Notes under the pieces: generated by a model
The model's input: the letters and a program-made list of their open reading frames with translations, nothing else
Databases searched by the model: none
Told to the model about the DNA's origin: nothing
NCBI GenBank assembly: GCA_963922205.1
Contig: CAWUHX010000152.1
Span: 124,001 to 188,000, forward strand
Direction of reading: 5' to 3'
Origin: Romanomermis culicivorax
Taxonomy: Eukaryota; Nematoda; Enoplea; Mermithida; Mermithidae
DNA: 64,000 bases
Made by a program: the position numbers and the translations under genes
Shown: one piece after another, positions 11,501 to 23,171 of the stretch
Layout: every line of letters starts with the position of its first letter
Position numbering within the stretch: position 1 is the stretch's first letter

Positions 11501-14500
11501 TTCCTCTTCTAATTTTAAATTTTCTGCCATTTCGCAGTCAGGTTCTGACAGTTTTTTTGCATCATATGTGATTGACATCGGATTTGGAGATTGCGAATTT
11601 TTATTTTCATTCTTCTAAAAAACCTAATTTTCTCCCAGAGACAAAGTAAAGCATTCAGTTTATATCTGCAAACGGTCTTTGGGCCACCGATGATTAGTTA
11701 GTGTTTGATATCAGTTCTACTTATAGAAAAGTGATTAATGTTAATTTTTTAGACTCAGCGAGCCAAAAAGTCAGACGCACTTGGAAAAGGTATTCTTTCA
11801 TTTCATTGATGCATCATTTGTATGCGTTCATTGTCATTTATTAGAATTGACGTCTATGTTTTTAAGGTTTACTTGGAACTTCGAATTCGTCATCAAGCAC
11901 CATGCAGAACGGTAAAAAATCTTTAATTTATTGTATTATTCTTTATGAACATTACTCTTTCAGATACCAATTTTGGCCAATGCAGACCCCATTCGTTGGA
12001 CGAAGAAGAATTACAGCTCCAGATTGCATTGGCGATTAGTCGCGAGGAAGCTCAGAAAGAGGAAGAAATACGGAAAAACGATAGTATTCGTCTACAAATG
12101 GCTTTGAATCAGAGTCGACGAGAAGATGATAGTCCGAATGAGCAGATGGAGCCGAAAGTATTTTATATATTTCATTTTTGGAATTTCGACCAATTCGTGT
12201 TTGATATTCAGTTCAATTGACGATACGGTAGTTCTTTAAGTCGTCCAAGTTCTAAGTCTTTAAGGCTAACACACCAATGTCATCTGCCATCAACAATATT
12301 TCTCCTGCGACAAATGATCCATGGTCACCGGTCGAATATACTACGCCGCTGATAAATAGTGATCCTTGGGGAGATTTCCAAACAAATATGGCTTCAACTT
12401 CGAATTTGGATCCGTGGAATGAGAAGGGTAGCGATCATTTTTCTAAATTAATTCTCACTAAAATTAAAAAGATCCAATTTACAATTTGCATTCTTTTAAT
12501 CTACGAATTTTTAGATATATGAAGCAGTATTGTCGAGGGCACTGACTATAGCTCATCTACCTTGAAGTCATAGGCACAGCGGGTCAGGTTCAATTTGATA
12601 CGCAATTTTCACGTAGTAAAATAACTGTATGACGTAGAAAGACCTGGATTTCCTCGCAAAAGCGGGGAGGTTAAAATCAAAGACAAACGTCGTGCTTATT
12701 CACTGTCGATTTTGATAAAATTGTGCATACGGCTGAATACTTTTGGAGAAATTTTGACTATTTGACCAGGTTATTGGAGGAAATTTTCGACGCTTCTGTG
12801 TCAGACATTCACAGCAAGAATTTTCCAGGGGGGAGGGTCGTTGGACTTTTTGTCTAGTGGGGTAGAGGGTGGATGAGCAAAAAAAACAAAAAAAAATGCA
12901 GAAAGCTTGTTTTTCATATAAAATATGCACAAAAATCATCAAAAAAGCTGTCTTAAAAAATGTTCAGGGTGGGGTGTTTGACGATTTATTTAGGCCAGGG
13001 GGGGGGTGGCCAGGGTGGAGGTATGGGGGTTTACACCCCCTACCCCCCTATGTGCATGTATGTTCTGTGTGCCGCTCTTGGACAGAAATTTTTTTCATTA
13101 ATTATGGTAATTAAGCCATGAATTTAATTGAAGAGGAGTGCCAGAGAAATCTCGCCACAAATCGTTAGTCATATGCCGGGCCGTACCCAGGAATTTTTTA
13201 AGCGAGGAGGAATTCCAAAATGTTAGGTCGCGCAGCTACCGAATGTGGGGCTGAGAGATAAGCCCTTCATGGCGGAATCTACGGCGAAGCTCTAGAAAAA
13301 AATGATTTCTAGTCAAAGGCTCGAAAAATATCTGCAAATGGATACTTAAAACAGATAGTTTAGACTACTGATGATCAAAGTTCATCTTTGAATTGGTAAT
13401 AAACTGTAAATAAAATGATCTATTCAAATTTAATGATGTGGTATACGTCTATCACCTATGAGATCAGATAGGCTGAAATTTTTTTTCGAATTTCGTTTCA
13501 AGAGAGGACTTCCTCCTATTCCACCCCTAGTTACGGGCTTGGCCACCGGGCTTTGTACATGGCTACCGCGAAAGATTTTTCAATCAGGGCTAGCCATAAG
13601 AACCCATATTTTTGAACGAAAAAAACTGAAAAGTGTAATTTTTTGTAGATAATAATCGTTTTATGAACAAAAAGTGGTCGGAAATGCCCATTGTCTTTTC
13701 CCGTTTTTAAAATAACAATTACTATTTTAAAAATTTCTTGGATTTCCTAAGCGGAAAATTCGAAATTTGTTCTCTTTGATGACCCTGTAAAAATTTTTGA
13801 AAATCAACGACCCACCCATAAAAAAGTCGCCTGACTCCGTCATGAATTTGCTGATTAATCTAAAATATGAGAATGGTTTTTATAATAAATTTATTTGGTG
13901 TATTCATATATATATATTCGTGCATTGGTGAATTTTTTGTTGTAGTTTCTAGGAACCCTGCCGCCACCTTGACGTTTAAAATTTCGACTTCTGACCTAAT
14001 CGACGATTTTGATCCATTGAAATCGAACGAAATTTCTACGACGACACTAGTTAAACGAACAAAAACGCCGGCTGAGTTTTTGGGCGAAAACTGTGGCCTA
14101 GTTAATCTCGATAATCTTGTTTCTGAACCGACTTTACCATCGAAAGGTTAGTTTTTTACAGTTGTGTTTAGGTCATCAACGTGGAACTATAGTCATAATG
14201 CAGCTATACGCAAATGGGTTGCCTGCTGCGAAGTTGAAATTTTTTTCTCTGCCTGACGCAGAAAAATAAAAGTGAGCGTAAAAACTATTCGTCGTAAAAA
14301 ATCGTGTGACAGTGGAGTGGAACATTATTCGGGATGAGCCGTTGTTCGTCTAATTCAGCTGATCTGCAGTATCTCCTTCAGATCAAAAATTAGTTGAGTG
14401 GACTTGTCCTACTCTCCGACATTTTTTTACTTTTCTCCTGCTTCGTTGATTTCAAGACAAGCTGATTATTATCTGCGTGTAATCCGCAGAAAAAATTAAT

Positions 14501-14783
14501 GTATACTTTTGTCGTATGCCCAAAATATTGTGTCGTTTGCCCTAATCCACGTGGCTGGCGCGTCAGAAAAAATGGACAGCCGGATGCACCGCTACAATTG
14601 CCTTCTATGACGTTGATACTGAATATTTAATTATTATAGTTTTTTTAATATTGAAATATTTTCTTAGCTTGTGGAAATCCTAAAAATCCATTTTTGCATG
14701 GTTCAACGTCTAATAATCCATATAATTATCAACAACGACCATTAAACTCGTATAGACCATCTTCCACCAATCCATTTTTATAA
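8542..14783 (+). CDS. Epsin (ENTH-domain clathrin/AP2 endocytic adaptor), complete, nine exons
   Basis: Coding exons 8542-8625, 10750-11001, 11303-11476, 11753-11789, 11867-11911, 11964-12157, 12265-12427, 13946-14146 and 14668-14783 join in phase to 1266 nt, 421 aa plus stop. The ATG directly follows a splice acceptor. Exons 1-3 encode the ENTH domain, which binds PtdIns(4,5)P2 and curves membrane: RRQIKNVV, VREATSNDPWGP, HGKNWRHVYK, KEKAKQ-like VREKAKQMVALL. Exon 6 carries two ubiquitin-interacting motifs (LQIALAISREE, LQMALNQSRRE). Exon 7 has three DPW AP2-binding motifs. Exon 8 has a clathrin box (LVNLD), and the last exon has two NPF motifs that bind EH proteins, one at the very C-terminus. 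This is the full epsin motif order. The protein is shorter than vertebrate epsins, mostly in the DPW region. Several MITEs lie in introns 1 and 7, and the reading frame is intact. Confidence 0.96.
8868..9129 (+). mobile_element. Family C MITE, copy 1, in epsin intron 1
   Basis: Starts CAGGCACGCACGGCAAGAA and ends CCTATGTGCATGTATG. It shares the AGCAAAAAAAACAAAAAAA, TTTTTCATACAAAATATGCA and GTGTTTGACGATTT blocks with copies at 12802-13062 and 30174-30428. No target duplication is recognisable in this copy. Confidence 0.75.
9785..10730. mobile_element. Family F element with TTTGTACTGGTACAAAC palindromic ends, in epsin intron 1
   Basis: TTTTGTACTCG...TGTACTGGTACAAACGACGG at 9795-9832 and TTGTTTGTACTGGCACAAACAAGG at 10647-10670, followed by similar TTTTTGT-ACTC blocks, bracket about 0.9 kb. 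GGTTACACTGT occurs at both margins (9780 and 10600). A related pair brackets 27870-28310. The interior has no recognisable gene. Confidence 0.5.
12802..13062 (+). mobile_element. Family C MITE, copy 2, exact 8-bp TSD, in epsin intron 7
   Basis: TTCTGTGT at 12794-12801 and again at 13063-13070 flanks an element starting CAGACATTCACAGCAAG and ending TATGTGCATGTATG. The 261-bp body is collinear with copy 1 and contains G-rich runs near the right end. Confidence 0.88.
13160..13660. repeat. Dispersed repeat fragments in epsin intron 7
   Basis: GGGCCGTACCCAGGAATTTTTT at about 13178 resembles the border of the repeat units at 28833 and 33600. The rest, to about 13660, is AT-rich repeat debris such as GGCTTGGCCACCGGGC. 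No coding exon is needed here, because exons 7 and 8 join in phase. Confidence 0.4.
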
Positions 14784-15880
14784 TTATATGGAACCGTAAC
14801 GAAAGAAATAGGAGCCGAAATATTCGCATTGAATATAAGTTCCGTTTGTTCCCATATTCTTCCTTTTACTATGAATTTTATGCGAAATTTAGAGGCGCGC
14901 TTTTTTAACCAGTTGACCTTTTGAGCATCGGTATTCATTTGCTAGATCTGAACTTCGTTTATCCTAATCCGTTTATTTTTGAATTTAGACGTGTCTTAAA
15001 AAGTGCTTTATACAATATATTTGTTTTGCTCCTCCGTTTCGTGTATGTATTCTACAAAATTTCTGATTATTTTTTTGTAGCTTGTTAACCTGTGAGTTTC
15101 TCGATCTATAGATTCGTTTTTAATTTTTCTATGTATTTTTCAAATTTCTTCTTACGTATTGCCTATGAAATGGATAGGGCTCGCCTTTTATTTGTCGAAT
15201 TCAGGTTTTATTCTACAATAAAGCTCCGAAAATGTTCATAGATACTCATGGATGCTCTCGGGTGGGGTTCGGTCTTATTGATTGACTTGAATGATGTTTG
15301 TACTTCCGCTTTTTATTCCGCCCTCGAATCATATGTACTGTTGTCTCGCGCTGTCAAGCATAGCATTCACCGTTTTTCTTCCTCGAAGATTTTTTTCCGC
15401 ATGAGATTGAGAACACCGAATCCAAAATTTTTTTCCTCATTTTCCACATTTTTAAAAACGTTCATAATGTCGCTACGGATGCTTTTTTAAGCATTTTAGG
15501 AGCATAGCCAAGCGTTTTGTTGTATTTTGAGTCTGAAACCTGCAAAAATGAGAGGGCAAAAAATTCTGGTTATGTTCACTGTTTTTTTCCCACGAACTTC
15601 TTTCCAAAAATGTAGAAAGGAGTCAAATTTTTTTTCCACATGTGGAGAAAATTTTTTGTCGTCATAAAATCCTCGTTATTTCGCTTTAAAATGCTCACAG
15701 ACGCTTTCTTTCCGGTGTTTTTAGAGAAGTTAATTAATTAAAATTGAAGAAAAAATTGAAATTTTTGGTTTTAAAGCCTAATCTACAAGCATTGTGAAAC
15801 AAATTTTCTGGCAAACCATCCAAGAGCATAATTGACTTTGAATTACATGAGAAATCGATGGTCAAGTCCTCTATGATGAC
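14784..15880. other. Epsin 3' flank, probable 3' UTR then intergenic
   Basis: AT-rich sequence without a supported gene. Several units around 15200-15720 (GCTCCGAAAATGTTCATAGA, ACGCTTTCTTTCC) look like worn repeats of the same family as the 15890-20950 tract. Confidence 0.4.
15217..15222 (+). promoter_or_regulatory. Candidate polyadenylation signal of the epsin gene
   Basis: AATAAA about 430 nt after the epsin stop codon, in an AT-rich region without coding features. Earlier non-canonical signals cannot be excluded. Confidence 0.35.
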
Positions 15881-16448
15881 AAGTGAAAGCCCAGCGCCGG
15901 AAATTTTTTTGGGTGTATTGGCATTCTGGGACGCTGGAAAATCAGTTTTCCGAACATTTATTTCAAGAATTGGATTCCAATTTTGTGTTCAAAAGTCGTA
16001 TTTTTTAGAATTTTACTTGAAAAATTTTAAAATCTGTAATTTATTTGTAAACTCTCATGAACTTGGTCGAAAATATATGAGTAAGAAGAGTATAAATTTC
16101 CGAAAGATAATTCCATGAAGCTTTTGAATTGATTTTACGTTATCAAAGAAATAATCGCATCAAAAAGTATAGGGACTTGACCGTATTGATCTTTCTCAAG
16201 AGGAAAAATTGCGAATCTTCCTTAAATATCATGATAAAATATTGAAGATTACCAATTAAAACATTAGATAATACGTTTAAGATGATGAAAACTATTATAG
16301 ATTAAGTGATAAATGAAGGTAGACATGATAAAAGCCGCGCCTGAGCTGCTCAATAAATAAGGATGATTATTAAATTATAACCGGCGCGAAGCGCCGGAAA
16401 ATTTTGAGATTTGGACCTCCTAAAATGCACCAAAATTCATCTTTTCAA

Positions 16449-16615
16449 TATACCTGTAGGAAGTCCGACCAGTTGGGGGGGGGGTCGAAAAAAGTCGAAA
16501 TTTTTCCCAAAAAAGGCCAAAAAACATACCTTTTTTGCAAATTTTTTGAATTTTTTCTAAACTGGAGGGGTTGGGTATATGGTTGGCCAAGCTGGGGCCC
16601 CCAAATACAGGTTTG
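16449..16615 (+). mobile_element. Family B MITE, copy 2, exact 8-bp TSD
   Basis: CTTTTCAA at 16441-16448 and 16616-16623 flanks TATACCTGTAGGAAGTCCGA...AAATACAGGTTTG. The body has the family's CCAGTTGGGGGGGG, AAAGTCGAAATTTTTCCC and GGTTGGCCAAGCTGGGG blocks. Confidence 0.9.
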
Positions 16616-16806
16616 CTTTTCAAGATGACAACCGCAAATTTTTCTTCCACATTTGTGGAAAGACTTCAAAAATTTTTCCACATTCCAGATTTTTTTTCCA
16701 CACTATAGTGCAAATGTCGAAGAAAAACCGTGGTTATGTTAGTCCAAATGAGCTCATGAACAATTGGTGTTCTACAGGAGCGGCTAAAGCATGTTCTCAT
16801 GAATTT

Positions 16807-16885
16807 ATCCGTTATTAACGTTTTTGTGGTTTTTGTATCCGTTATTAACGTTTTTGTGGTTTTTGTATCCGTTATTAACGTTTTT
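16807..16885 (+). repeat. 30-bp tandem repeat, 2.6 copies
   Basis: ATCCGTTATTAACGTTTTTG is followed by TGGTTTTTGT. The unit starts at 16807, 16837 and 16867 with no mismatch, so the duplication is recent. Confidence 0.9.
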
Positions 16886-17545
16886 AAACGCAGGAAAATG
16901 AAGCAACACAACGTTAAGAAATGAATTAAAATCAGACTGATGAAGTGTAATTTTTTCCCTATTCCGGCGCCAAGCGCCGGTAAAAATTTCGGGTTTTTAT
17001 GTTCTAAAATGCTGGAAGATAAATCTTTTCAGCAGATATTCGTCAACAGAAGTTCTAAAATCCCAGTCTGATGTCTTGGAACGAGTATATTTTAGCTGAA
17101 ACTCAAATTTGCTCAAATTGGGCTTTTTCAAGTAGTTTGACACTTGAGAAAGCAAACCAGCACATTTTCAAAGCGCGGAAAAGAGTTTGAGTTGAAAAAT
17201 TGGCAGTTTTAGGCAAAGTCAAGAATTTGCATATTTTTTTCAAATATTCAAAATTAATGGTTGTTAAGCACTTTGCAACACGTAGAATGAATAGGCGTGT
17301 TTTCAAAGCATGGAAAGACAGCTTAGGCCGAAAAATTCACATATTAAGGAAACTGTACAAATTTATATATTTGTTCAAAAGTGTTCCAAAAATTGTGGAA
17401 TTTGTTTACAAGTCGGTTCCCTTCCCAATTAATGTCCAAACTGGCATTTTCGGACTCCTCAAGATGTAAGCTAGCCAGATCAGTTCGAAAATCCAGGAAC
17501 TCATGGCATTCAGGAAATCATTTGCATAAAATCTTCACACGTGTC

Positions 17546-17743
17546 CATACCTGTAAGAGGTCCGACCAGTTGGGGTGGGGGGGGGGTCGAAAAGCCGAAA
17601 TTTTTCCCAAAAAAGGCCAAAAAAACAAAAAAAGCCGAAATTTTCCCCGAAAAAGGGCAATTTTTTCTAATTTTGTCCAAACGGGGGGTATATGGTTGGC
17701 CAAGTTGGGGGGCACTCCCAACTCCCCCCCAATTACAGGTATG
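17546..17743 (+). mobile_element. Family B MITE, copy 3, 8-bp TSD with one mismatch
   Basis: CACGTGTC (17538-17545) and CACATGTC (17744-17751) flank CATACCTGTAAGAGGTCCGA...CAATTACAGGTATG. The interior duplicates the AGCCGAAATTTTTCCC block. This is the cleanest view of both ends of the family. Confidence 0.9.
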
Positions 17744-17868
17744 CACATGTCACATACTCATTGTCCCTACAGAAAAATCCTACCTACATCAAAAATCGAA
17801 CCTGGTCCACCAACCTAAGAACTCAATGCGTTTACCACTGCACAATTTCCCCAGAAACTATCAACACA

Positions 17869-18134
17869 GCATTGCGGAGCGAGGATCTGTCATCAATTTG
17901 ATTGGTCGAAAAATTTTATACCTTTAATTTGATTGGTCGGAAACTGTAGTCTACCCCTTCTTAACCGTGAGTTCAAGCCTAAGAGTAAGTCTAAGCCTAC
18001 GCCTTAACCTAAAACTAAGCCTTAGCGTAAGAATAAGCCCAAGCCTAAGCCAGAAAATTTGCCAGAACAACGAAAAAAATCAATAAATTTTGTCGACCAA
18101 TAAAATTGATGACAGATCTCCCTCCGTAGTGCTT
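17869..18134. mobile_element. Inverted-repeat element with ATCTGTCATCAATTT ends
   Basis: GGATCTGTCATCAATTTGAT-TGGTCGA at 17883-17909 is mirrored by GTCGACCAATAAAATTGATGACAGATC at 18092-18118, with the match continuing outward for about a dozen bases. Between them is a degenerate array of AAGCCTAAG units (about 17965-18055). A related half-unit follows at 18160-18290. Confidence 0.65.
17965..18055 (+). repeat. Degenerate AAGCCT tandem repeat
   Basis: Runs of AAGCCTAAG, AAGTCTAAGCC, AAGCCTTAGCG and AAGCCCAAGCC. A shorter relative is at about 23826-23850. Confidence 0.7.
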
Positions 18135-18465
18135 TCTCTGTCGTGCACACAAAGCAGTGTAGAGCGGGCACTGTCATTAATTTGTTTTGTTGAAAAAATT
18201 ATATCAATTTCATTAATCGGAAAAATTTATATCACCAATTTGATTGGTCGAAAAAATGTAGTTAACTATTTCCTAACCGTAGACTAAGCCGGAAAAAAAT
18301 CAAAAAAATCGATGAGTTTTTGCGATCACTCAAACGACAGTTTCTCGCCCGGCAATAGTTAATCTGTCATTCACTGGTACGGAACGGACGGAGGCCTTAA
18401 TTTTATGCCATCCTTTTTCCGTGGAAGGATGAAAATTGACCTATGTCTTGTCTTGCGCTATTAAT

Positions 18466-18664
18466 CCATACCCCGTAATTGTGAGAGGGGACCACCCCTG
18501 TACCCAACCCCCCCACCCAGACTTTAAAAAATTAGAAAAAATTGGCAAAGTGCCTTTTTTGACCTTTTTTGGGAAAATTTTCGGCTTTTTTTCGACCCCC
18601 CCCCCCCCAAAAAAAAAAATTTTGGGTTTACCTCCCCCCAACTGGTCGGACCTTTTACAGGTAT
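18466..18664 (-). mobile_element. Family B MITE, copy 4, reverse orientation
   Basis: Ends in AACTGGTCGGACCTTTTACAGGTATG and begins near CCATACCCCGTAATTG. The interior CCCAAAAAAAAAAATTTTGG and TTTTTTGGGAAAATTTTCGG blocks are the complement of the other copies. No convincing target duplication. Confidence 0.75.
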
Positions 18665-20957
18665 GATTTTCGCCTCGCCATTTTTTCGCTCAAAAAGGTT
18701 GTCGCATGCTTTATTCATGCATTTTTTAGCTTTTCAGAACGTATTCATGCTTCTGCACTCAGTAATTTACCAAAAATTTAGAAAAAACAAGTTTTTGACT
18801 TTTGGGTCAGGTTATTACTATATCAAAATGAATAGTAACAAAAAGCCAAAGCGAGGGAAACCTACATTTCATAGAAATTTGACTGCTGACGTATGTCCAG
18901 ACAGGCCCGAATTTAGAGGGGGAAGGGGGGAATTCCATCCCTTAATTTTTGAATAAAATTTTCAGCAATATCATTGTACTTATAAATCACAATTCCCAAA
19001 TTAATTCATTATCTTTATATACTTTTCGTCAAACATAGAATTTAGCCACTAATGCAAGCACGCATAGACTAACTGAAAATAATTCGTCTTTAAATGATTT
19101 TGATTTTCTTTCTATTAAGTAAATTCTTAAAAAAATTTGGAAAATTCCCCTCTTTTTTGACAATCCTGGATACGGGTATGTGGGCAGGCCCGTATTTAGA
19201 GACGGGAGAGGGGGCATTCTACCCCTAAATTTTTTTACATTTAAAATTTTCAGCAATATCATTGTACTTATACATCACAATTCTTAAATTAAATTTGCGT
19301 TATAAAATGGAAAATGGTGAAAAAATTTTGGCGCTTCTCGCCGGATTTTAATTATTTAATAATTTTTCTATATTATTCCAGTGCGCGGTTAGAAAATGTT
19401 ATTCTGGCTAATACTTATAGCTTTTAATTATCAACATATGATTATGGATAAAGGTATGATCCTGTGTTGTTTTTTAGTGAATTTAACGAAAATAAAGAGG
19501 TTAATTTCCCATAATTTTTTTGCGATCTTTACAAAACATTTTTAGTTCAAGTCGAAATTCCTGGTGGTTGAAGAATTAAAATGCTTGGTTGCTTTCCTAG
19601 TTTTTGAATTGTAGTTTGCCCGACTGAAAATTCATTGAACTTTACTGAAAAATTAAACCTTCTGTCTAGGAAATAAGAAGTGAAAAAATTCATTTTCCAG
19701 CGTTTCAGAATATCCAAAAAAAATTTCCGGCCGGACATTCATATCAACCTTTTTGATTTTCTCTCCAAAATGCAGAAAATTGGGTTTTAAAAGTTTAAAA
19801 CCGACGTGAATCGAATGAAATACAAGAAATCTAGCTTCTGATATTTTTTCCGATGAACAAACTAATTTATTGATTTTAGAGTGAGCAACCAAAAATCTAC
19901 CTGCGCAACCAAAATTTTTCTCCAAGTTGCACATTGCAACCTGGCCTGTGCAGAAAAAAGCCTGAATTCAAGCACACATAAACTAACTGAAAATAAAGTC
20001 GTCTTTACTGCAAAAATTATTTTTTTTTTATTCCAGTAAATTCTAAAAAAAATTTGAAAATTCCCTTTTTTGAAAATCCTAAGATTGCATTTAAATTATC
20101 TTTCTTTCGGAAAAATTTCGGATCCCCCTACTCTAGAACATGCGAAGATAAATCTTTTTAAAACGTATTTCACGGTTTGATATTTGATTTTTCCGACCTA
20201 ACAATATTCATGTTTGAATAATGTATGATGTTTTCAATCAGCTAACCAGCTAAATATAATAAGCTTGAAGCCAGCGATGTTTCATAAATTAGGCCAAGCA
20301 AAACAGCAAAATGCATAAAAAAAGTTCGGGCGCGGAGTGCCGATATTTTTTAGGATTTCTGATATTCTAGAATTATGGAAAATAGATTTTTTTCAACATG
20401 TATTTCCTGGATACGTGTTCTAATTTTGCACTCAATTCAATCATTTTTCATAGTCGAATACAAAATTCAAAAAATCATATTGAAAGCATGCAACTCAGGG
20501 TCGTGCGCAGGATTTTTTCATGTGGGCGGACTAAATTTTTTTCACTCATTAGCCTCAGAAAATGTTGATTTTACGCGATACACTGTTTGCATGCTGCGAG
20601 TGTCAGGTCCAGAAATTTTTTTGGGGGAGGGCGGTTTTAAAAAATTGTTTTTTGCCTCAAAAAACATGCCTACTATGATTATTTTGATTTTAGACCCATT
20701 TGCCTTTCATGCTTAAAAAGTACTTCGAAAATGACAATATTTATGCTTCGCGGCAACCCTGTCTAGGTTATGTAGGTGTAAACAGGCATGTAAATTCGTG
20801 AAAAGTGAAAAAGGCATTAATTGTGTGCAGAGTTCCACTGCCAAAAGGACGCTCTTGGGCGAGTTTAGGCAATATTTGCTCAGACTTGCCTGTGGGTGAA
20901 GTAGGCCATCTCATCAGTTTTTTTTTTTTATTTTGAGAGGTGTTTCTGTCAATGTAG

Positions 20958-21871
20958 TTGTCTGCTTGTTTTTATGATTCCAATATTCTTTTTCAGCAAA
21001 TTAGCTTCGTTATAATGGATTTACCAAAATTAAGCCCCTGCTTCATTGGAGTTTTTACGAAATCTGACTGTCATAAGCCTTTAACTTATTTTTACGGCTG
21101 TAGTATTTTGAAACCATCAACTGATCAAGAATTATTGCTACGTCCATGTGGTGTCATAGATTTTGAGGAATAAGCGCAAATTTGCTCTTATCATGAAGCT
21201 TTACTTTTGACAAAATTCGAATTCCTACAAAAATCTTGCTGCAATCCCTTTGAAAAAAGGATCATAATTAAAAATTTTATTAACTTGTGCTTGCATGAAG
21301 AAGATTATGGAATTTCTGATGAATGAAATTTTTCGGTACTAGCCATGGTGAATCGCCTTGTGAAGGCATCGGTGGTACTGTAAAATGACTTGCTGCTCGG
21401 GCTAGCTTGCAATGACCTTCTGATAATCAGCTTTTGACACCAATCGACTTGTATAACTTTTGCTTTGAAAACTTGTCTGGCATTAAATTTTTGTTCATCT
21501 CTAAAATCGATGTTGACTATTTATGTCCAAGTCAAGAGGCCAGGTTTCAAACCGGATGGACTGTTGCGGGAACTAGAGAAAATCATTTTAAACCGATGAA
21601 TAAATCCAAAATTTGTGTCAGTAAAATTTCTGCTGATGAATCATTTTTCATTGCTAGCATTTCCAACTTGGACTCTCCTGCTTCGTTTATTCCCCTTAGT
21701 AATTTGCTACCTGGACAATATGTTGCCTGTATGTATGATAATTTTTGGTGGATTGGAAATGCTTGCGAAGTTTCATTGGAACATTATGACGCCCTTATAA
21801 ATTTTTTGCATCCAAACAGCCCTGCACGATTTTTCCATTGGCCCACAAAGAAAGACACTGCTCGGGTTTAA
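20958..21871 (+). pseudogene. Decayed member of an uncharacterised, transposon-linked gene family
   Basis: Two stretches of one apparent protein remain. The first (21015-21260) reads through a TAA at 21171-21173 into a conserved-looking ICSYHEALLLTKFEFLQKSCCNPF segment; broken into pieces, the key residues are YHE, KFEFLQK and CCNPF. The second (21434-21871) is open and ends with GQYVACMYDNFWWIGNACEV and FLHPNSPARFFHWPTKKD. I recall this combination from multicopy hypothetical proteins of arthropods and hydra that accompany transposons, but I know of no function. Between the two stretches the frame is broken near 21300-21430. There are no introns. It lies between the two host genes in a repeat-rich zone. 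Confidence 0.55.
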
Positions 21872-22845
21872 CAGGAACATATTTTTTTATTCTTGAAGCT
21901 CCATTTACGACCTGGACTGGCAGACAATATTCTTATCTGCAATCGGTGATCTTGGAAGTTGACAATAAGTTTAACGCATTGTATTCATTCTGATTTTATT
22001 GAAATGCAATATGCCAGTAATTTTCAATTGCTGCAAAACTGCGCTACTTTTTTGTGTGTATAAATTTGCATTAGTCATCCGAATTTCTTTAGAACACTTA
22101 GTTAATGGTGGTAAATAAACAGAGTCGCCGCGAAGCATAAATATTGTCATTTTCGAAATATTTTTCAAGCATGAAAGGCAAATGGGTCTAAAATCAAAAT
22201 AAGTGAATTTTGAAGAGGAAAATCTGCTCTTTCAAATGGTGCATAAATGATTGAAATTGAAAAAGGTACAGTTGGGATATATGACGCTGAAGTTGACTTA
22301 AAATTTGCATAATTTTGTACACACATATGTTCAATATGCTATATCTGCAAAACCAGGAGCAGAAAAAACACGAAACTTGGTGAATAAGAGCAAAGTTATC
22401 TTAACACATTTAACCCAAAATATTAATGATTTCTGACTGTCAGTTTCTGAGTTATGACTGCTCAAAGAGGCCACCATGGTTCCCGTGAGAGATTTTTCCA
22501 TGCTGTTGGAGGGAGTCTCAAGGCTCGAAAAATGCACTACAATAGTTGTAAGTAAAACAGTTGGAATGAGCGTAAAAAGGTGTGTTAAGGGTTAAAATTT
22601 GAGCCTGATTGATCAAATATTTCATCGGCAATCACATGCCAAACTTGAGCTTTTGTCGCGCCTTCCGCGACCCCAAAAGTTTGGGGCCCCATAACATAGG
22701 AAGTATGTAAAGTATCAAAGTAAAACTTTGGCATTATTCATTCCAGACCTAGGGCAGCAGCTGGTAAAAATTTCATGAATTTTTGACGTGGTCGAATGGA
22801 GCACTTTTTCAAATTTGAATCACTTGACATAAATTACCTCTATTG
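21872..22845. other. Intergenic stretch
   Basis: No supported gene. 22130-22200 repeats the AGCATGAAAGGCAAATGGGT block seen in inverted form near 20695, so the pseudogene region may be bracketed by an inverted pair. 22660-22700 resembles a family A fragment (CCAAAAGTTTGGGGCCCC). Confidence 0.4.
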
Positions 22846-22847
22846 GC

Positions 22848-23171
22848 GACCCCCCCCCCCAGGATTTTCCACTCCTATAACCAGCCATATAGTAGTGATA
22901 GAAACCCCCATACTTCTGGTTGGAAAAATACTGAAAAATGTCAATTTTTGAACAAAAAATTGTCAAAAAAGGCAATTTTCTCGGCTCTACGCGCCATAAA
23001 TACATTTTTTAGAAAAAAATCACTATTTTTTGAACCATTTTTCGGACTTTTCCGTGAAAAAATAAAATTTTTCTCCTTCAGAGACCCATCCCCCTAAAAT
23101 ATTGGGAATTACTGACCCCCGGCCCAAAGAAGACCCGACCCCCCAGACCTCGAGGCTCTGACACATGTATG
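22848..23171 (-). mobile_element. Family A MITE, copy 3, truncated, reverse orientation
   Basis: Collinear with the complement of 24449-24886, from CCCCCCAGGATTTTCC to CAGACCTCGAGGCTCTGACACATGTATG. One terminus (the ATTACATGTATG side in + orientation of the family) is missing. Confidence 0.75.

Larger units (their letters stand above)
15880..20950. repeat. Cluster of diverged family D repeats and MITEs
   Basis: Repeated motifs include a GGCGCGAAGCGCC-type hairpin followed by AAAATTTTGAGATTT and an AAAATGC...GATAAATCTTTTYA block (16381, 16964, 20105, 20333 and others), plus GCAGGCCCGTATTTAGAG... borders at 18899 and 19183. Two family B MITEs, an inverted-repeat element and a short tandem array lie inside. 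No gene is supported; the open frames here follow repeat sequence. Confidence 0.6.

Noticed and set aside
13951-13953. AG at 13951-13952 as acceptor of epsin exon 8
   Set aside because: It would join exon 7 out of phase. The AG at 13944-13945, with a better pyrimidine tract, keeps the frame.
16807-16885. Short direct repeats as a CRISPR array
   Set aside because: Units are contiguous without spacers, the genome is clearly eukaryotic, and no cas genes are present.
17510-17927. Several 70-130 codon frames on both strands
   Set aside because: Same cause: family B MITE sequence.
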